Shown piece after piece: positions 1-10,576 of a stretch of 64,000 bases of DNA. A model generated the notes under the pieces. It worked only from the letters and a program-made list of their open reading frames with translations, had not been told where the DNA came from and made no database searches. The position numbers were made by a program, and so were the translations under genes. This DNA comes from Mycobacterium triplex (GTDB lineage: Bacteria; Actinomycetota; Actinomycetes; Mycobacteriales; Mycobacteriaceae): contig NZ_HG964446.1 of NCBI RefSeq assembly GCF_000689255.1, positions 3,328,689 to 3,392,688 on the forward strand, given 5' to 3'. The first letter of the stretch is position 1. Every line of letters starts with the position of its first letter.

Positions 1-1
1 C

Positions 2-541
2 CGGTACGTGTCCAGCCGAGACGAACTGCTCACCCTGCTGCTGATCGACGCCTATTCAGATCTGGCCAACACGGTGGACCGGGCCCGCGACACCATGGGC
101 GAATTCTGGAGCGACGACGTCGTCGCCATCGCCCGGGCGACGCGGCGCTGGGCCGTCGAGCATCCCGCCCAGTGGGCCCTGTTGTACGGGAGCCCCGTCC
201 CCGGTTATCACGCCCCCGCGGAACGCACCGTCGGAGTCGGCACCCGCGTCGTGGGCGCCCTCTTCGACGCGATCGCCGCCGGGATCACCACCGGGGATAT
301 TCGCCTGACCGATACCGTTGTCCCGCAACCGATGTCGTCAGACTTCGCCCGGATCCGGCACGAGTTCGGCTTTCCCGGCGACGACGCCGTCATCGCCAAA
401 TGCTTTTTGTTCTGGGCCGGGGTGCTCGGCGCCATCAGCCTCGAGGTGTTCGGGCAGTACGGCGCCGACACCCTGACCGATCCCGAGGCCGTCTTCAACA
501 CCCAGCTCGGGCTGCTGGTGGACATGCTCGCTCAGCATTGA
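2..541 (+). CDS. TetR-family regulator, C-terminal part (5' truncated), Rv1816-like
   Basis: The reading frame is open from the first bases of the window to the TGA at 539-541, so the N-terminal helix-turn-helix lies outside. What remains, about 179 residues, is the ligand-binding and dimerisation part of a TetR-type repressor. The motif WALLYGSPVPGYHAP is typical of the WHG-type TetR C-terminal domain. GTG at 8 is an internal codon rather than a credible start, because the frame extends upstream. Its place just before the Rv1817 homologue matches Rv1816 in M. tuberculosis. The ligand and targets are unknown; the downstream oxidoreductase pair is a possible target by proximity only. Confidence 0.8.
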   Translation, partial: RYVSSRDELLTLLLIDAYSDLANTVDRARDTMGEFWSDDVVAIARATRRWAVEHPAQWALLYGSPVPGYHAPAERTVGVGTRVVGALFDAIAAGITTGDIRLTDTVVPQPMSSDFARIRHEFGFPGDDAVIAKCFLFWAGVLGAISLEVFGQYGADTLTDPEAVFNTQLGLLVDMLAQH

Positions 542-652
542 CCGCGAATTAGAACGTGTTCACCCGTCGATTCCGAGCGCCGAGCGCCGGATTTTGGCAA
601 AGAATTTCTGGGCCTTTCTGGGCGCCGACAGACTGGGCTATCCTGCCAATCG

Positions 653-1153
653 ATGACGCTTGAAGTTCGATCCCCGATACAGATCGCCTGGGTCACCCAG
701 AATCTCGATGCCACCGAAACGGCTCTCACCGGCCTATTAGGCGCTCGGAAGTGGGTTCGGATACCCGACGTGCACTTTGCTCCCGACAGCTGTAGCTACC
801 GTGGCAAGCCGGCCGACTTTGTCGCCCACATCTCGTTGAGCTATCTCGGCGACATGCAGCTGGAGCTCATCGAACCGGTCCGTGGGGAGAACGTCTATAG
901 TGAATTTCTTCGCGCCTGTGGGCCGGGCTTGCACCACATCTGCACGGAGGCCGAAAGCCCCGAACAGTTCGAGGCCGCGCTGGCCGACGCCGCAGATCAC
1001 GGCGCCGAGGTGGTGCAGCAGGGCGTGATGCCCGGCGGAATCCAATTCGCTTACCTCGCAGCACCACACGCGGGTGTGCCGTTTTTGGAGATCGCGTACA
1101 TCTCGCCCGAGATGAGGGCGTTTTACGACTACATCAAACAGGAGCAAAGGTGA
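653..1153 (+). CDS. VOC-superfamily (glyoxalase-like) protein
   Basis: A 166-residue vicinal-oxygen-chelate protein. The N-terminal beta strand IQIAWVTQNLDATE, the segment LQLELIEP-like (MQLELIEP), GPGLHHIC and the terminal PFLEIAYI supply the usual metal-ligand positions (Q/E/H/E pattern) of methylmalonyl-CoA epimerase and glyoxalase relatives. Its stop overlaps the GTG start of the following FAD oxidoreductase (GTGA, 1150-1153), so the two are translationally coupled and probably act on one substrate. The substrate cannot be read from sequence. I do not recall this gene between Rv1816 and Rv1817 in M. tuberculosis, so it may be an accessory gain here. Confidence 0.8.
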   Translation: MTLEVRSPIQIAWVTQNLDATETALTGLLGARKWVRIPDVHFAPDSCSYRGKPADFVAHISLSYLGDMQLELIEPVRGENVYSEFLRACGPGLHHICTEAESPEQFEAALADAADHGAEVVQQGVMPGGIQFAYLAAPHAGVPFLEIAYISPEMRAFYDYIKQEQR

Positions 1154-2643
1154 GCGGCACCGAGATACCAGCAACGGTCAACGCGAACACGGTGACGTCC
1201 TGGTCGGACGACGTCGACGTGCTCGTGATCGGTTTCGGCATCGGCGGGGGCTGTGCGGCGGTGAGTGCGGCGGCCGCCGGCGCACGGGTGCTGGTCCTCG
1301 AACGCGCCGCCGCGGCGGGCGGAACCTCGTCGATGGCCGGCGGCCACTTCTACCTGGGCGGCGGCACCGCGGTGCAGCAGGCCACCGGGCAAGATGACTC
1401 CGCCGAGGAGATGTACAAGTACCTGGTCGCGGTGTCGCGCGAACCCGACCACGAGAAGATTCGGGCGTACTCCGACAGCAGCGTCGAGCATTTCAACTGG
1501 CTGGAGGATCTGGGTTTCCAGTTCGAGCGCAGCTACTACCCGGGCAAGGTGGTCGTCCCGCCGGGTACCGAGGGCCTGAGCTACACCGGCAACGAAAAGG
1601 TCTGGCCCTTCTGCGAGCAGGCCAAGCCCGCACCGCGCGGGCATTCCGTGCCGGTGCCCGGCGAGTTGGGCGGTGCGGCGATGGTGATCGATCTGCTGGT
1701 CAAGCGGGCCGCCGACTTGGGAGTGCAGGTCCGCTACGAGACCGGGGCGACCAACCTCGTCCTCGACGACGACGGCGCCGTGGTCGGCGTCGCCTGGAAG
1801 CATTTCACCGAAACCGGTGCGGTCAAGGCAAAGTCGGTCATCATTGCCGCCGGCGGTTTCGCGATGAACCCGGAGATGGTTGCCGAGCACACTCCCGCAC
1901 TGGCCCAGGAGCGCAAAACCAAGCACCACGGCATGGTGGCGCCCTACATCCTGGGCAACCCCAACGACGACGGCCTGGGCATCCGGATGGGCGTCTCGGC
2001 GGGCGGAGTCGCCAAGAACATGGACGACTTGTTCATCACCGCGGCGGCGTATCCGCCGGCGGTGCTGCTGACCGGTGTAATCGTCAACAAGGACGGCAAG
2101 CGCTTCGTCACCGAGGACTCCTACCATTCGCGCACCTCGGCATTCGTGCTCGAGCAACCCGACCAGACCGCCTACCTGATCGTCGACGAGGCGCACACCG
2201 AAATGCCCGAGATGCCGCTGATCAAATTCCTCGATGGCTACGAGAGCATCGCCGAGATGGAGGACGCGCTGGGAATTCCCAGCGGCAACCTCGCGGCAAC
2301 GCTGGACCGTTACAACGAATTCGCGGCCAAGGGCGAGGACCCGGATTTCCACAAGCAGCCGGAATACCTTGCGCCACAAGACAATGGGCCCTGGGCGGTG
2401 TTTGATCTGTCGCTCGGCCGCGCCATGTACTCGGGGTTCACCATGGGCGGGCTGGCCACCTCGGTGGACGGGGAGGTGCTGCGCGAAGACGGCACGGTGG
2501 TGCCCGGCCTGTACGCCGTCGCGGCGTGCGCGTCCAACATCGCCCAGGACGGCAAGGGCTACGCCAGCGGCACGCAGCTGGGGGAGGGCTCGTTCTTCGG
2601 CCGCCGCGCCGGAACGCACGCGGCGTCAGCCGCGGGTGCGTAG
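1150..2643 (+). CDS. FAD-dependent oxidoreductase, fumarate reductase/3-ketosteroid dehydrogenase-like (Rv1817 homologue)
   Basis: A 497-residue flavoprotein. An N-terminal dinucleotide-binding motif VLVIGFGIGGGCAA (about residues 24-37) is followed by the acidic end of strand 2 (LVLERA) and the GGTSSMAGG stretch. These features are typical of the succinate dehydrogenase/fumarate reductase flavoprotein and KstD superfamily. The C-terminal part carries GLYAVAACASN and GYASGTQLGEGSFFGRRAG, the FAD-closing region. It starts at GTG 1150 inside the stop of the VOC gene, so the pair is coupled. A dehydrogenation of a ring or enone substrate is plausible by family; the substrate is unknown. The 3' end takes part in a short direct repeat (see 2604-2677). 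Confidence 0.85.
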   Translation: MSGTEIPATVNANTVTSWSDDVDVLVIGFGIGGGCAAVSAAAAGARVLVLERAAAAGGTSSMAGGHFYLGGGTAVQQATGQDDSAEEMYKYLVAVSREPDHEKIRAYSDSSVEHFNWLEDLGFQFERSYYPGKVVVPPGTEGLSYTGNEKVWPFCEQAKPAPRGHSVPVPGELGGAAMVIDLLVKRAADLGVQVRYETGATNLVLDDDGAVVGVAWKHFTETGAVKAKSVIIAAGGFAMNPEMVAEHTPALAQERKTKHHGMVAPYILGNPNDDGLGIRMGVSAGGVAKNMDDLFITAAAYPPAVLLTGVIVNKDGKRFVTEDSYHSRTSAFVLEQPDQTAYLIVDEAHTEMPEMPLIKFLDGYESIAEMEDALGIPSGNLAATLDRYNEFAAKGEDPDFHKQPEYLAPQDNGPWAVFDLSLGRAMYSGFTMGGLATSVDGEVLREDGTVVPGLYAVAACASNIAQDGKGYASGTQLGEGSFFGRRAGTHAASAAGA

Positions 2644-2677
2644 GCGCGTTAGGACACCGCGCCGGAACGCACGCGGC
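2604..2677. repeat. 21-bp direct repeat at the 3' end of the Rv1817 homologue
   Basis: An identical 21-base stretch occurs at 2604-2624, inside the last codons of the flavoprotein gene, and at 2657-2677, in the short spacer before the converging ABC-transporter gene. The copies are offset by 53 bases. This is the site where M. tuberculosis carries PE_PGRS33 (Rv1818c). The repeat looks like a local duplication or deletion scar; direction cannot be decided from one genome. Confidence 0.7.
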
Positions 2678-2686
2678 CGGCCGACG

Positions 2687-4606
2687 CTAAACGGTCGCGG
2701 GCTCCTGGCCGACCGGCCCGAGCTGCCAGCGGCCGCCGCCGAGCAACTGCAGCTCTTGTTCGTGGTGCTGCTCGACGGTGTGGCGGTGGCTGACGCTGAC
2801 CACAACGCACTCGGGAAGTTCGTTGCGCAGCAGCTGATACAGCGCGAACTCCAGCCCCTCGTCGAGTGCGGAGGTGGACTCGTCGAGGAACACGGCCCGC
2901 GGCTTGGTGAGCAAAATCCGGGCGAAGGCCACGCGCTGCTGCTCACCCGGCGAGAGCACCTTGGCCCAGTCGTGCTCTTCGTCCAGTCGACCGATCAGCG
3001 GGGCCAGCGCCACCTTGGTCAGCACGTCGTGCAGTTCAGCATCGGTGATGTCGTCCGGCGAATTCGGGTAGCACACCACGCCGCGCAGACTGCCCAGCGG
3101 CACATACGGCAACTGCGACAGGAACATCGTCGCGTTGTCGCCGTCGGGACGGCACAGCGTCCCCGAGGCGTACGGCCACAGTTCGGCGAGGCTGCGCAGC
3201 AGCGTGGTCTTGCCGGCGCCCGAACGCCCGGTGATCACCAGGGTGTCGCCGGTGTCGAGCTCGATGTCGAGCGAGTCGATCAGCTGGTCTCCGGCCGGCG
3301 TGCGGACTTCGATGCCGGCCAGCTCGACCGCCTTGTCCTGGCTGGGCTTGACCAGCACCGCGGGCAGCGCGCGGCCCTGGGCGTTGGCGTCGACCAATCC
3401 GTGCAATCGGATGATCGCCGCCCGGAACGAGGCGAACGCGTCGTAGTTGTTCCGGAAGAACGACAGCGAGTCGTGAATATTGCCGAAAGCCGTTGCGGTC
3501 TGGCCGACATCGCCGAAGTTGATCTTGCCGGCGAACAACCGCGGCGCCTGGATGATCCACGGCAGCGGGACGATCGCCTGCGACACCGACCAGTTCCAGC
3601 CGTTGAAGATGATGGTTCGGCGGACGAACTTGCGGTAGTTGTCGATGATCGGCGTGAAGCGCCGCCACAGTTGCGCCCGCTCGACCCGCTCACCTCGATA
3701 GAAGCCGACCGCTTCCGCGGCGTCGCGCAGCCGCACGAGCGCATAACGGAACGCGGCGTTGAGCTTCTCGTTGTTGAAGCTGAGCCAAATCAGCGGGCGC
3801 CCAAGCCAAATCGCGACGACCGTCGCGATCAGCACATAGACCAGCACGGTCCAGAACATGGCCCGCGGCAACGTGACGCCGAACAGGGTCAGGTCCCCGG
3901 ACAGGTTCCACAGGATGGCGGCGAACGAGATCACCGACGCGACCGCGTTGACGGCCCCGAACAGCAACGTGCTGCCCGTGCCGTTGGCCGGGTTGTTCGG
4001 GGTGCCACCGGCATTGGCGGTGAAGATGTCGATGTCCTGCTGGATACGCTGGTCGGGGTTGTCAATCGTGTTGTCGATGAACAGATCTCGGTAATAGGCC
4101 TTGCCGTCCAGCCAGTCGTCGGTGAGGTGCGCGGTCAGCCAGATGCGCCAGGAGATGATGAACCGCTGAGTGATGTAGATGTCGAGCATGAATCGGACGA
4201 CATAGAGCGTGGCCAGAATGCTGAAAATCAGCAGCGACATGTAAAAGCCGTGAATACCAGACTGTCTGACGGTGTCATCGCCGGCGGCCATGCCCTGGAC
4301 GGCGATCTGAACCGACGTGTACAGGTCGTTGCCCTGGTAGCTGAGCAGCACGGTGAGCCGCACGGCGAGCAGCACCGACAGCAGCAGCACCCCGAGTAGC
4401 AGCCAGACCTTGACGCTGTCCGGGCCGACGAAATACCCGCGGGTGATCCGCCAGAACTGCCGGCCCCAGGGCGTGAAGAACCGGAATGCGGCCAGCACGA
4501 CGATCAGGCACACCGCGCCGATCGCCCAGGCTATGGCGAGCCACTGCAGCGAGTCCACCAGTGCCGACGACCAGTCGATGGATGGCGTGAATAGCGTGGG
4601 ACCCAA
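2687..4606 (-). CDS. bacA: SbmA/BacA-type ABC transporter (Rv1819c homologue)
   Basis: A 639-residue fused membrane/ATPase protein, the same length as Rv1819c. The N-terminal half has several hydrophobic helices (from about residue 15; [19 protein letters not shown] mid-domain) of the SbmA/BacA fold. The C-terminal half is an ABC ATPase with Walker [12 protein letters not shown] near residue 460, signature [15 protein letters not shown], Walker B AVFLDEST and the switch His in VSVSHRH. In M. tuberculosis this protein imports cobalamin and hydrophilic peptides such as bleomycin and supports chronic infection. The start is TTG at 4606, supported by AGGAGA upstream. It is transcribed divergently from the ilvG-like gene. 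It is distinct from undecaprenyl-diphosphatase, also called BacA, at 54.4 kb. Confidence 0.93.
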   Translation of the reverse strand: MGPTLFTPSIDWSSALVDSLQWLAIAWAIGAVCLIVVLAAFRFFTPWGRQFWRITRGYFVGPDSVKVWLLLGVLLLSVLLAVRLTVLLSYQGNDLYTSVQIAVQGMAAGDDTVRQSGIHGFYMSLLIFSILATLYVVRFMLDIYITQRFIISWRIWLTAHLTDDWLDGKAYYRDLFIDNTIDNPDQRIQQDIDIFTANAGGTPNNPANGTGSTLLFGAVNAVASVISFAAILWNLSGDLTLFGVTLPRAMFWTVLVYVLIATVVAIWLGRPLIWLSFNNEKLNAAFRYALVRLRDAAEAVGFYRGERVERAQLWRRFTPIIDNYRKFVRRTIIFNGWNWSVSQAIVPLPWIIQAPRLFAGKINFGDVGQTATAFGNIHDSLSFFRNNYDAFASFRAAIIRLHGLVDANAQGRALPAVLVKPSQDKAVELAGIEVRTPAGDQLIDSLDIELDTGDTLVITGRSGAGKTTLLRSLAELWPYASGTLCRPDGDNATMFLSQLPYVPLGSLRGVVCYPNSPDDITDAELHDVLTKVALAPLIGRLDEEHDWAKVLSPGEQQRVAFARILLTKPRAVFLDESTSALDEGLEFALYQLLRNELPECVVVSVSHRHTVEQHHEQELQLLGGGRWQLGPVGQEPATV

Positions 4607-4701
4607 CTTCGACGTCTCCTTGCTATCGAGGCAACCTGCTCAAGCCTCGTGGCGAATGCTTCCCCGCGAAGGTACCCGAGACCGGCGGATAGGCTGCGAG
4701 G

Positions 4702-6345
4702 ATGAGCATCGACGCTCCGTCCAGCCAGATTGTCCACGCCGGCCGACTCATCGCCCGGCGCCTGCGAGCCAGCGGTGTCCACACCCTTTTCACGCTGTCC
4801 GGCGGCCACCTGTTCTCCCTGTACGACGGCTGTCGCGATGAGGGCATTCGACTCATCGACACCCGCCACGAGCAAACCGCGGCGTTCGCCGCCGAGGGTT
4901 GGTCGAAGGTGACCAGGGTGCCGGGCGTGGCGGCCCTGACCGCGGGTCCCGGCGTCACCAACGGAATGAGCGCGATGGCCGCCGCGCAGCAAAACCAGTC
5001 GCCACTGGTGGTGCTCGGCGGACGGGCGCCCGCACAGCGCTGGGGGATGGGATCGCTGCAGGAGATCGACCACGTGCCGTTCGTGGCTCCGCTCGCCCGC
5101 TTCGCGGCCACCGCGCAGTCCGCCGAGGACGCGGGCCGGCTGGTCGACGAGGCACTGCGGGCCGCGGTCGGCGCGCCGTCGGGGGTGGGGTTCGTCGACT
5201 TCCCGATGGATCACGTGTTCGCCGTGTCCGAGGACGACGGCCGTCCCGGCGCGCTCACCGCCGCCGCACCGACTGCGGCGCCGGACGGCAACGCCCTGGA
5301 CCGCGCGGCCGGCCTGCTGGCAAGCGCCCGGCGGCCGGTGATCATGGCGGGCACCAACGTGTGGTGGGGACACGCCGAGGCGGCGCTGCTGCGGCTGGCC
5401 GAGGAGCGGCGGATCCCGGTGCTGATGAATGGGATGGCCCGCGGCGTGGTGCCCGCCGACCACCCACTGGCGTTCTCGCGGGCGCGGGCCACGGCGCTGG
5501 GCGAGGCGGATGTGGCCCTCGTCGTGGGGGTGCCGATGGATTTTCGGCTCGGCTTCGGCAAGGTGTTCGGGCTCCAAACCCAGCTCGTCGTGGCGGATCG
5601 GTCCGAACCCGAGCGGGAGCACCCCCGTCCTGTCGCCGCGGGCCTGTACGGCGACCTGACGGGCATTCTGTCGGCGCTGTCCGGGCCGAGCGGCGCCGAC
5701 CGTGACGACTGGATCGATGCGCTGCGGACCGCTGAGACCAGCGCCCGCGATCAGGAAACCGCGGACCTGGGCGACGAGCGGATCCCGCTGCACCCGATGC
5801 GGGTGTATGCCGAGCTGGCGCCGCTGCTGGACCGCGACGCCATCGTGGTCATCGACGCCGGCGACTTCGGTTCCTACGCCGGCCGGGTGATCGACAGCTA
5901 TCAGGCGGGCTGCTGGCTGGACAGCGGCCCGTTCGGGTGTCTGGGCTCGGGCCCCGGCTACGCCCTGGCGGCCAAGCTCGCCCACCCGGAACGGCAGGTC
6001 GTGCTGTTGCAGGGCGACGGCGCATTCGGCTTCAGCGGTATGGAATGGGACACCCTGGTGCGCCATCAGGTGCCGGTCGTGTCGGTGATCGGCAACAACG
6101 GAATCTGGGGCCTGGAAAAGCACCCGATGGAGGCGATCTACGGCTACTCCGTGGTGGCTGAGCTGCGTCCGGGCACCCGTTACGACGAGGTGGTGCGCGC
6201 CCTGGGCGGCCACGGCGAGCTGGTGTCGGCGCCCGTCGAGCTCCGGCCCGCGCTGGAGCGCTCGTTCGCCAGCGGCCTGCCCGCGGTGGTCAACGTGCTC
6301 ACCGACCCGAGCATCGCCTATCCGCGCCGATCGAACCTGGCCTGA
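4702..6345 (+). CDS. ilvG: Thiamine-diphosphate-dependent acetolactate synthase-like enzyme (Rv1820)
   Basis: A 547-residue ThDP enzyme, the same length as Rv1820 (IlvG). The N-terminal pyrimidine-binding domain carries the activating Glu in [14 protein letters not shown] (about residue 56). The central domain spans about 190-330. The C-terminal cofactor domain has the ThDP motif GDGAFGF...NN (about 438-465). The family makes acetolactate or releases CO2 from 2-oxo acids. The genuine biosynthetic acetolactate synthase of mycobacteria (ilvB1/ilvN) lies elsewhere, and no small regulatory subunit is adjacent, so a catabolic or alternative 2-oxo-acid lyase role (oxalyl-CoA decarboxylase-like) is also possible. 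ATG 4702 is preceded by GCGAGG. Followed by secA2 after 35 bases. Confidence 0.88.
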   Translation: MSIDAPSSQIVHAGRLIARRLRASGVHTLFTLSGGHLFSLYDGCRDEGIRLIDTRHEQTAAFAAEGWSKVTRVPGVAALTAGPGVTNGMSAMAAAQQNQSPLVVLGGRAPAQRWGMGSLQEIDHVPFVAPLARFAATAQSAEDAGRLVDEALRAAVGAPSGVGFVDFPMDHVFAVSEDDGRPGALTAAAPTAAPDGNALDRAAGLLASARRPVIMAGTNVWWGHAEAALLRLAEERRIPVLMNGMARGVVPADHPLAFSRARATALGEADVALVVGVPMDFRLGFGKVFGLQTQLVVADRSEPEREHPRPVAAGLYGDLTGILSALSGPSGADRDDWIDALRTAETSARDQETADLGDERIPLHPMRVYAELAPLLDRDAIVVIDAGDFGSYAGRVIDSYQAGCWLDSGPFGCLGSGPGYALAAKLAHPERQVVLLQGDGAFGFSGMEWDTLVRHQVPVVSVIGNNGIWGLEKHPMEAIYGYSVVAELRPGTRYDEVVRALGGHGELVSAPVELRPALERSFASGLPAVVNVLTDPSIAYPRRSNLA

Positions 6346-6380
6346 TGGGTCTGGCGCAGGTCGCCGCGTACCGTTGACCT

Positions 6381-8705
6381 GTGCCAAAGACCATCCGCAC
6401 CCAACCTGGCCGCCTGAGCAGCAAATTCTGGAAACTGCTGGGCGCAAGCACCGAAAAGAACCGTTCGCGCTCCCTCTCGCAGGTCAGCGACTCGTCTGAA
6501 TACGACGAGAAGGCCGCCGGCCTCTCCGACGAGCAGCTGCGCAAGGCGACCGGGCTGCTCAACCTCGACGATCTCGCGGACTCCGAGGACATCTCGCAGT
6601 TCCTGGCGATCGCCCGGGAAGCCGCGGAGCGGTCAACGGGGTTGCGGCCGTTCGACGTTCAGCTGTTGGGTGCGCTGCGCATGCTCGCCGGCGACGTGAT
6701 CGAAATGGCGACCGGAGAGGGCAAGACCCTGGCCGGCGCGATCGCGGCCGCCGGCTACGCGATCGCCGGCCGGCACGTCCACGTGGTGACCATCAACGAC
6801 TACCTGGCCCGCCGCGACGCCGAATGGATGGGCCCGCTGATCGAGGCCATGGGCCTGACGGTCGGCTGGATCACCGCGGAGTCGACGAGCGCGCAGCGCC
6901 GAGCGGCCTACGGCTGCGACGTCACCTACGCCTCGGTCAACGAGATCGGGTTCGACGTGTTGCGGGATCAGTTGGTCACCGACGTCGACGACCTGGTATC
7001 GCCGAATCCCGATGTGGCCCTTATCGATGAGGCCGATTCCGTGCTGGTCGACGAGGCGCTGGTGCCGCTGGTGCTGGCCGGCACCACGCACCGCGAAACG
7101 CCGCGGCTGGAGATCATCAAACTGGTCGGCGAGCTCGCCCCCGAGACGGACTTCGACACCGACTCCGACAGCCGCAACGTGCACCTCACCGACGTCGGCG
7201 CGCGCAAGGTCGAGAAGGCACTCGGCGGCATCGACCTGTACTCCGAGGAGCACGTCGCCACCACCCTGACCGAGGTGAACGTCGCACTGCACGCCCACGT
7301 GCTGTTGCAGCGCGACGTGCACTACATCGTCCGCGACGACGCCGTGCACCTGATCAACGCCTCCCGCGGCCGCATCGCCCAACTGCAGCGCTGGCCGGAC
7401 GGTTTGCAGGCCGCCGTCGAGGCCAAGGAAGGCATCGAGACCACCGAGACCGGTGAGGTGCTCGACACCATCACGGTGCAGGCGCTGATCAACCGTTACA
7501 CCACGGTATGCGGAATGACCGGCACCGCGCTGGCCGCCGGCGAGCAGCTGCGCCAGTTCTACAAGCTCGGGGTGTCACCAATTCCGCCGAATACTCCCAA
7601 CATTCGCGAAGACGAGACCGACCGTGTCTACATCACGGCCGCGGCCAAGAACGACGCGATCGTCGAGCACATCGTCGAGGTGCACGAGACCGGACAGCCG
7701 GTGCTGGTCGGCACCCGCGATGTGGCCGAATCCGAGGAGCTGCACGAGCGGCTGGTGCGTCGCGGCGTGAACGCGGTCGTGCTGAACGCCAAAAACGACG
7801 CCGAGGAAGCCCAGGTGATCGCCGAGGCCGGCAAGTACGGCGTGGTCACGGTGTCCACCCAAATGGCCGGGCGCGGAACCGATATCCGGCTGGGCGGGTC
7901 CGACGAAGCCGACCATGACCGGGTCGCCGAACTCGGCGGGCTGCACGTGGTGGGCACCGGCCGGCATCACACCGAGCGGCTGGACAACCAGTTGCGCGGC
8001 CGCGCCGGTCGTCAGGGCGACCCGGGCTCGTCGGTGTTCTTCTCCAGCTGGGAGGACGACGTCGTCGCGGCCAACCTCGACCGCAACAAGTTGCCGGAGC
8101 AGACCGACGAGGACGGCATGATCGTCAGCCCGAAGACCAACGCGCTGCTCGATCACGCGCAGCGCGTCGCCGAGGGCCGGCTGCTGGACGTACACGCCAA
8201 CACCTGGCGCTACAACCAGCTGATCGCCCAGCAGCGCGCCATCATCGTGGACCGCCGAAACACGTTGCTACGCACCGCGACTGCGCGCGAAGAGCTCGCC
8301 GAGCTGGCGCCGAAGCGCTACGAGGAGCTGGCCGAGGAGATTTCGGAGGAGCGCCTCGAGACGATCTGCCGGCAGATCATGCTCTATCACCTGGACCGTG
8401 GCTGGGCCGATCACCTGGCGTATTTGGCCGACATCCGCGAGAGCATCCATCTGCGCGCGCTGGGCCGGCAGAACCCGTTGGACGAATTTCACCGGATGGC
8501 GGTCGATGCGTTCGCGTCACTGGCCGCCGACGCGATAGAGGCGGCTCAGCAGACGTTCGAGACGGCCAACGTCCTCGACGAGGAGCCCGGCCTGGATCTG
8601 TCCAAGCTGGCACGACCGACGTCGACGTGGACCTACATGGTCAACGACAACCCGTTGTCCGACGACACCTTGTCGACCCTGAGCCTGCCCGGCGTATTCC
8701 GCTAA
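6381..8705 (+). CDS. secA2: Accessory preprotein translocase ATPase SecA2
   Basis: A 774-residue SecA-family motor, shorter than housekeeping SecA1 as expected for SecA2. Walker [12 protein letters not shown] places the ATP-binding lysine at residue 115, the position used for the known K115R dominant-negative mutant of M. tuberculosis SecA2. The DEAD-like box is [12 protein letters not shown], and motif VI is [15 protein letters not shown]. SecA2 exports a small set of proteins, many lacking classical signal peptides, in mycobacteria. GTG 6381 is the start. It begins the conserved block secA2-pgsA2-Rv1823-Rv1824-Rv1825, with only 11 bases before pgsA2, so an operon is likely. Confidence 0.95.
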   Translation: MPKTIRTQPGRLSSKFWKLLGASTEKNRSRSLSQVSDSSEYDEKAAGLSDEQLRKATGLLNLDDLADSEDISQFLAIAREAAERSTGLRPFDVQLLGALRMLAGDVIEMATGEGKTLAGAIAAAGYAIAGRHVHVVTINDYLARRDAEWMGPLIEAMGLTVGWITAESTSAQRRAAYGCDVTYASVNEIGFDVLRDQLVTDVDDLVSPNPDVALIDEADSVLVDEALVPLVLAGTTHRETPRLEIIKLVGELAPETDFDTDSDSRNVHLTDVGARKVEKALGGIDLYSEEHVATTLTEVNVALHAHVLLQRDVHYIVRDDAVHLINASRGRIAQLQRWPDGLQAAVEAKEGIETTETGEVLDTITVQALINRYTTVCGMTGTALAAGEQLRQFYKLGVSPIPPNTPNIREDETDRVYITAAAKNDAIVEHIVEVHETGQPVLVGTRDVAESEELHERLVRRGVNAVVLNAKNDAEEAQVIAEAGKYGVVTVSTQMAGRGTDIRLGGSDEADHDRVAELGGLHVVGTGRHHTERLDNQLRGRAGRQGDPGSSVFFSSWEDDVVAANLDRNKLPEQTDEDGMIVSPKTNALLDHAQRVAEGRLLDVHANTWRYNQLIAQQRAIIVDRRNTLLRTATAREELAELAPKRYEELAEEISEERLETICRQIMLYHLDRGWADHLAYLADIRESIHLRALGRQNPLDEFHRMAVDAFASLAADAIEAAQQTFETANVLDEEPGLDLSKLARPTSTWTYMVNDNPLSDDTLSTLSLPGVFR

Positions 8706-8716
8706 GGTCACGGCTC

Positions 8717-9307
8717 ATGGAGCCGGTTCCGCCAGACCGGGTGCTGACAGTGCCCAATCTGTTGAGCGTCCTGCGCCTGGCGCTCATCCCCGTCTTCATC
8801 TACGTGCTGATGTTCGCGCACGCCAACGCGCTCGCGGTGGCGATCCTGATATTCAGCGGGGCCTCCGATTGGGCCGACGGCAAGATCGCCCGCACGCTGA
8901 ACCAATCGTCGAGGCTGGGCGTCCTGCTGGACCCTGCCGTCGACCGGCTGTACATGGTGACCGTGCCGGTGGTGCTGGCGCTGAGCGGGATCGTGCCGTG
9001 GTGGTTCGTCGTCACCCTGCTGGCGCGCGACCTGCTGCTGGCCGCCACGCTGCCGCTGCTGCGCAGTCGCGGACTGTCGGCGTTGCCGGTGAGCTACGTC
9101 GGCAAGGCCGCGACGTTCGCCTTGATGTCCGGCTTCCCACTCGTTTTGCTGGGGACGTGGGACGCGTTGTGGAGCCGGGTGATCGGCGCTTGCGGTTGGG
9201 GCTTTCTGATCTGGGGTATGTACGCCTACCTGTGGTCGTTCGTCCTGTACGCGGTGCAGATGGTTCTGGTGATGCGCCGGATGCCCAAGGTCGGTGAGCA
9301 TGGCTGA
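8717..9307 (+). CDS. pgsA2: CDP-alcohol phosphatidyltransferase PgsA2
   Basis: A 196-residue polytopic membrane enzyme. The full signature D-x2-DG-x2-AR-x8-G-x3-D-x3-D is present in DWADGKIAR...GVLLDPAVD, with the aspartates binding the metal and CDP-diacylglycerol. About five hydrophobic segments follow. The family transfers a phosphatidyl group to glycerol-3-phosphate, inositol phosphate or cardiolipin precursors; the acceptor of PgsA2 has not been settled to my knowledge. ATG 8717 is chosen because the upstream in-frame region overlaps secA2. The gene overlaps the next one by 8 bases. Confidence 0.92.
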   Translation: MEPVPPDRVLTVPNLLSVLRLALIPVFIYVLMFAHANALAVAILIFSGASDWADGKIARTLNQSSRLGVLLDPAVDRLYMVTVPVVLALSGIVPWWFVVTLLARDLLLAATLPLLRSRGLSALPVSYVGKAATFALMSGFPLVLLGTWDALWSRVIGACGWGFLIWGMYAYLWSFVLYAVQMVLVMRRMPKVGEHG

Positions 9308-10223
9308 ACCGGATCGCCTGCTCGGCGGATACGACCCCAACGCGGGGCGCAGCGCGCACGCCGCCGCGCAACCAACGCTCATCCCGGTGCCGTCGCTGCT
9401 GCGGGCGTTGCTGTCCGAGCATCTGGATCCGGGCTACGCCGCCGCCGCGCAGCGGCGCGCCGCCGAGGTCACTCCGCAGGGCACGAAGACGCGCATCTTC
9501 GCCTGGCTCTGGCAGGCCCTGGCGGCCATGCTGGTCGCCACCGTCTTCGCCGCCGCGGTCGCGCAGGCCCGGTCGGTCGAACCGGGTGTGCGTACCGCTC
9601 AGCAACTGCTGGCGCGAAGCGTGCGGTCGACGGAAGATGCCGACGCCAAACTGGCTCAGCAGCGCAGCATGCTGGCGAGCAAGGTCGACGACGTTCAGCG
9701 CATCGCCCTGGCCGATGACGCCGAGGGCCAGCGGCTGCTGAGCCGCCTGGACAGCCTCGGCCTGGCCGCGGCCAGCACACCGATCATCGGCCCCGGCCTG
9801 ACCGTGAAAGTGACCGATCCCGGTGCCAGCCCGAATCTTTCCGATGTGTCCAAGCAACGGGTGAACGGAAGCCGGCAAATCATCCTCGATCGCGATCTGC
9901 AGCTCGTGGTCAATTCGTTGTGGGCCAGCGGCGCCGAGGCGATTTCGGTCGGCGGCGTGCGGATCGGGCCGAACGTGACGATCCGCCAGGCCGGGGGAGC
10001 GATCCTGGTCGACAACAACCCCACCGGCAGCCCCTACACGATCCTGGCGGTCGGGCCGCCGAACGGGATGCGCGACGTCTTCGAGAACAGCCCCGGACTG
10101 CAGCGTCTGAGGCTGCTGGAAGTCTCCTACGGTGTCGGCATCGCGGTGAACGTCTCCGACGGTCTCTCGCTGCCGGCCGGATCGGTCCGGGAAGTCAAGT
10201 TCGCCAAGCAGATTGGGCCCTAG
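9300..10223 (+). CDS. DUF881 membrane protein (Rv1823 homologue)
   Basis: A 307-residue protein with one transmembrane segment (about 72-92, [21 protein letters not shown]). A helical, Gln/Leu-rich linker follows ([19 protein letters not shown]), then the extracytoplasmic DUF881 domain with the conserved [13 protein letters not shown] and [14 protein letters not shown] motifs. In Firmicutes and Actinobacteria, DUF881 proteins (YlxW/YlxX type) sit with a small basic protein near cell-division genes. Here two DUF881 genes flank such a small basic protein. ATG 9300 gives the family length; GTG 9294 is two codons earlier. Molecular function unknown; a cell-envelope or division role is inferred from context. 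Confidence 0.85.
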   Translation: MAEPDRLLGGYDPNAGRSAHAAAQPTLIPVPSLLRALLSEHLDPGYAAAAQRRAAEVTPQGTKTRIFAWLWQALAAMLVATVFAAAVAQARSVEPGVRTAQQLLARSVRSTEDADAKLAQQRSMLASKVDDVQRIALADDAEGQRLLSRLDSLGLAAASTPIIGPGLTVKVTDPGASPNLSDVSKQRVNGSRQIILDRDLQLVVNSLWASGAEAISVGGVRIGPNVTIRQAGGAILVDNNPTGSPYTILAVGPPNGMRDVFENSPGLQRLRLLEVSYGVGIAVNVSDGLSLPAGSVREVKFAKQIGP

Positions 10224-10572
10224 TGAGAAAAGATCGCGCATGATAGGTATCGCGGCGCTTGTGGTCGGCATCGTGCTGGGTTTGGTTTTCCATCCCGCCG
10301 TGCCCGAGGTCGTGCAGCCGTATCTGCCCATCGCGGTCGTCGCCGCGCTCGACGCGGTCTTCGGCGGGCTGCGCGCCTACCTCGAGCGGATCTTCGACCC
10401 CAAGGTGTTCGTGATTTCGTTCGTGTTCAACGTCTTTGTGGCGGCCCTGATCGTCTATGTCGGCGACCAGTTGGGTGTCGGCACCCAGTTGTCGACGGCG
10501 ATCATCGTCGTGTTGGGTATCCGGATCTTCGGCAATGCCGCCGCGCTGCGACGGCGGCTGTTCGGGGCGTGA
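10213..10572 (+). CDS. Small basic membrane protein, DUF1290/SBP family (Rv1824 homologue)
   Basis: An about 119-residue integral membrane protein with three hydrophobic segments ([48 protein letters not shown]) and the [14 protein letters not shown]-terminus of the small basic protein family. The start is uncertain. TTG 10213 gives a length near that I recall for M. tuberculosis and overlaps the preceding stop. ATG 10240 is preceded by a purine-rich GAGAAAAGA and would give 110 residues. It is sandwiched between two DUF881 genes and likely forms a complex with them. Function unknown. Confidence 0.82.
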   Translation: MGPSEKRSRMIGIAALVVGIVLGLVFHPAVPEVVQPYLPIAVVAALDAVFGGLRAYLERIFDPKVFVISFVFNVFVAALIVYVGDQLGVGTQLSTAIIVVLGIRIFGNAAALRRRLFGA

Positions 10573-10576
10573 CGGC

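Noticed and set aside
550..566. Near-palindrome GAACGTGTTC after the TetR gene, as a LexA or TetR operator
   Set aside because: The spacer is 2 rather than 4 bases for LexA, and it lies downstream of the regulator, not in a promoter.
2234..4399. Very long plus-strand open frame opposite the ABC transporter gene
   Set aside because: The translation is rich in Arg/Ala/Gln with no domain; it is the high-GC mirror of the flavoprotein and bacA genes.
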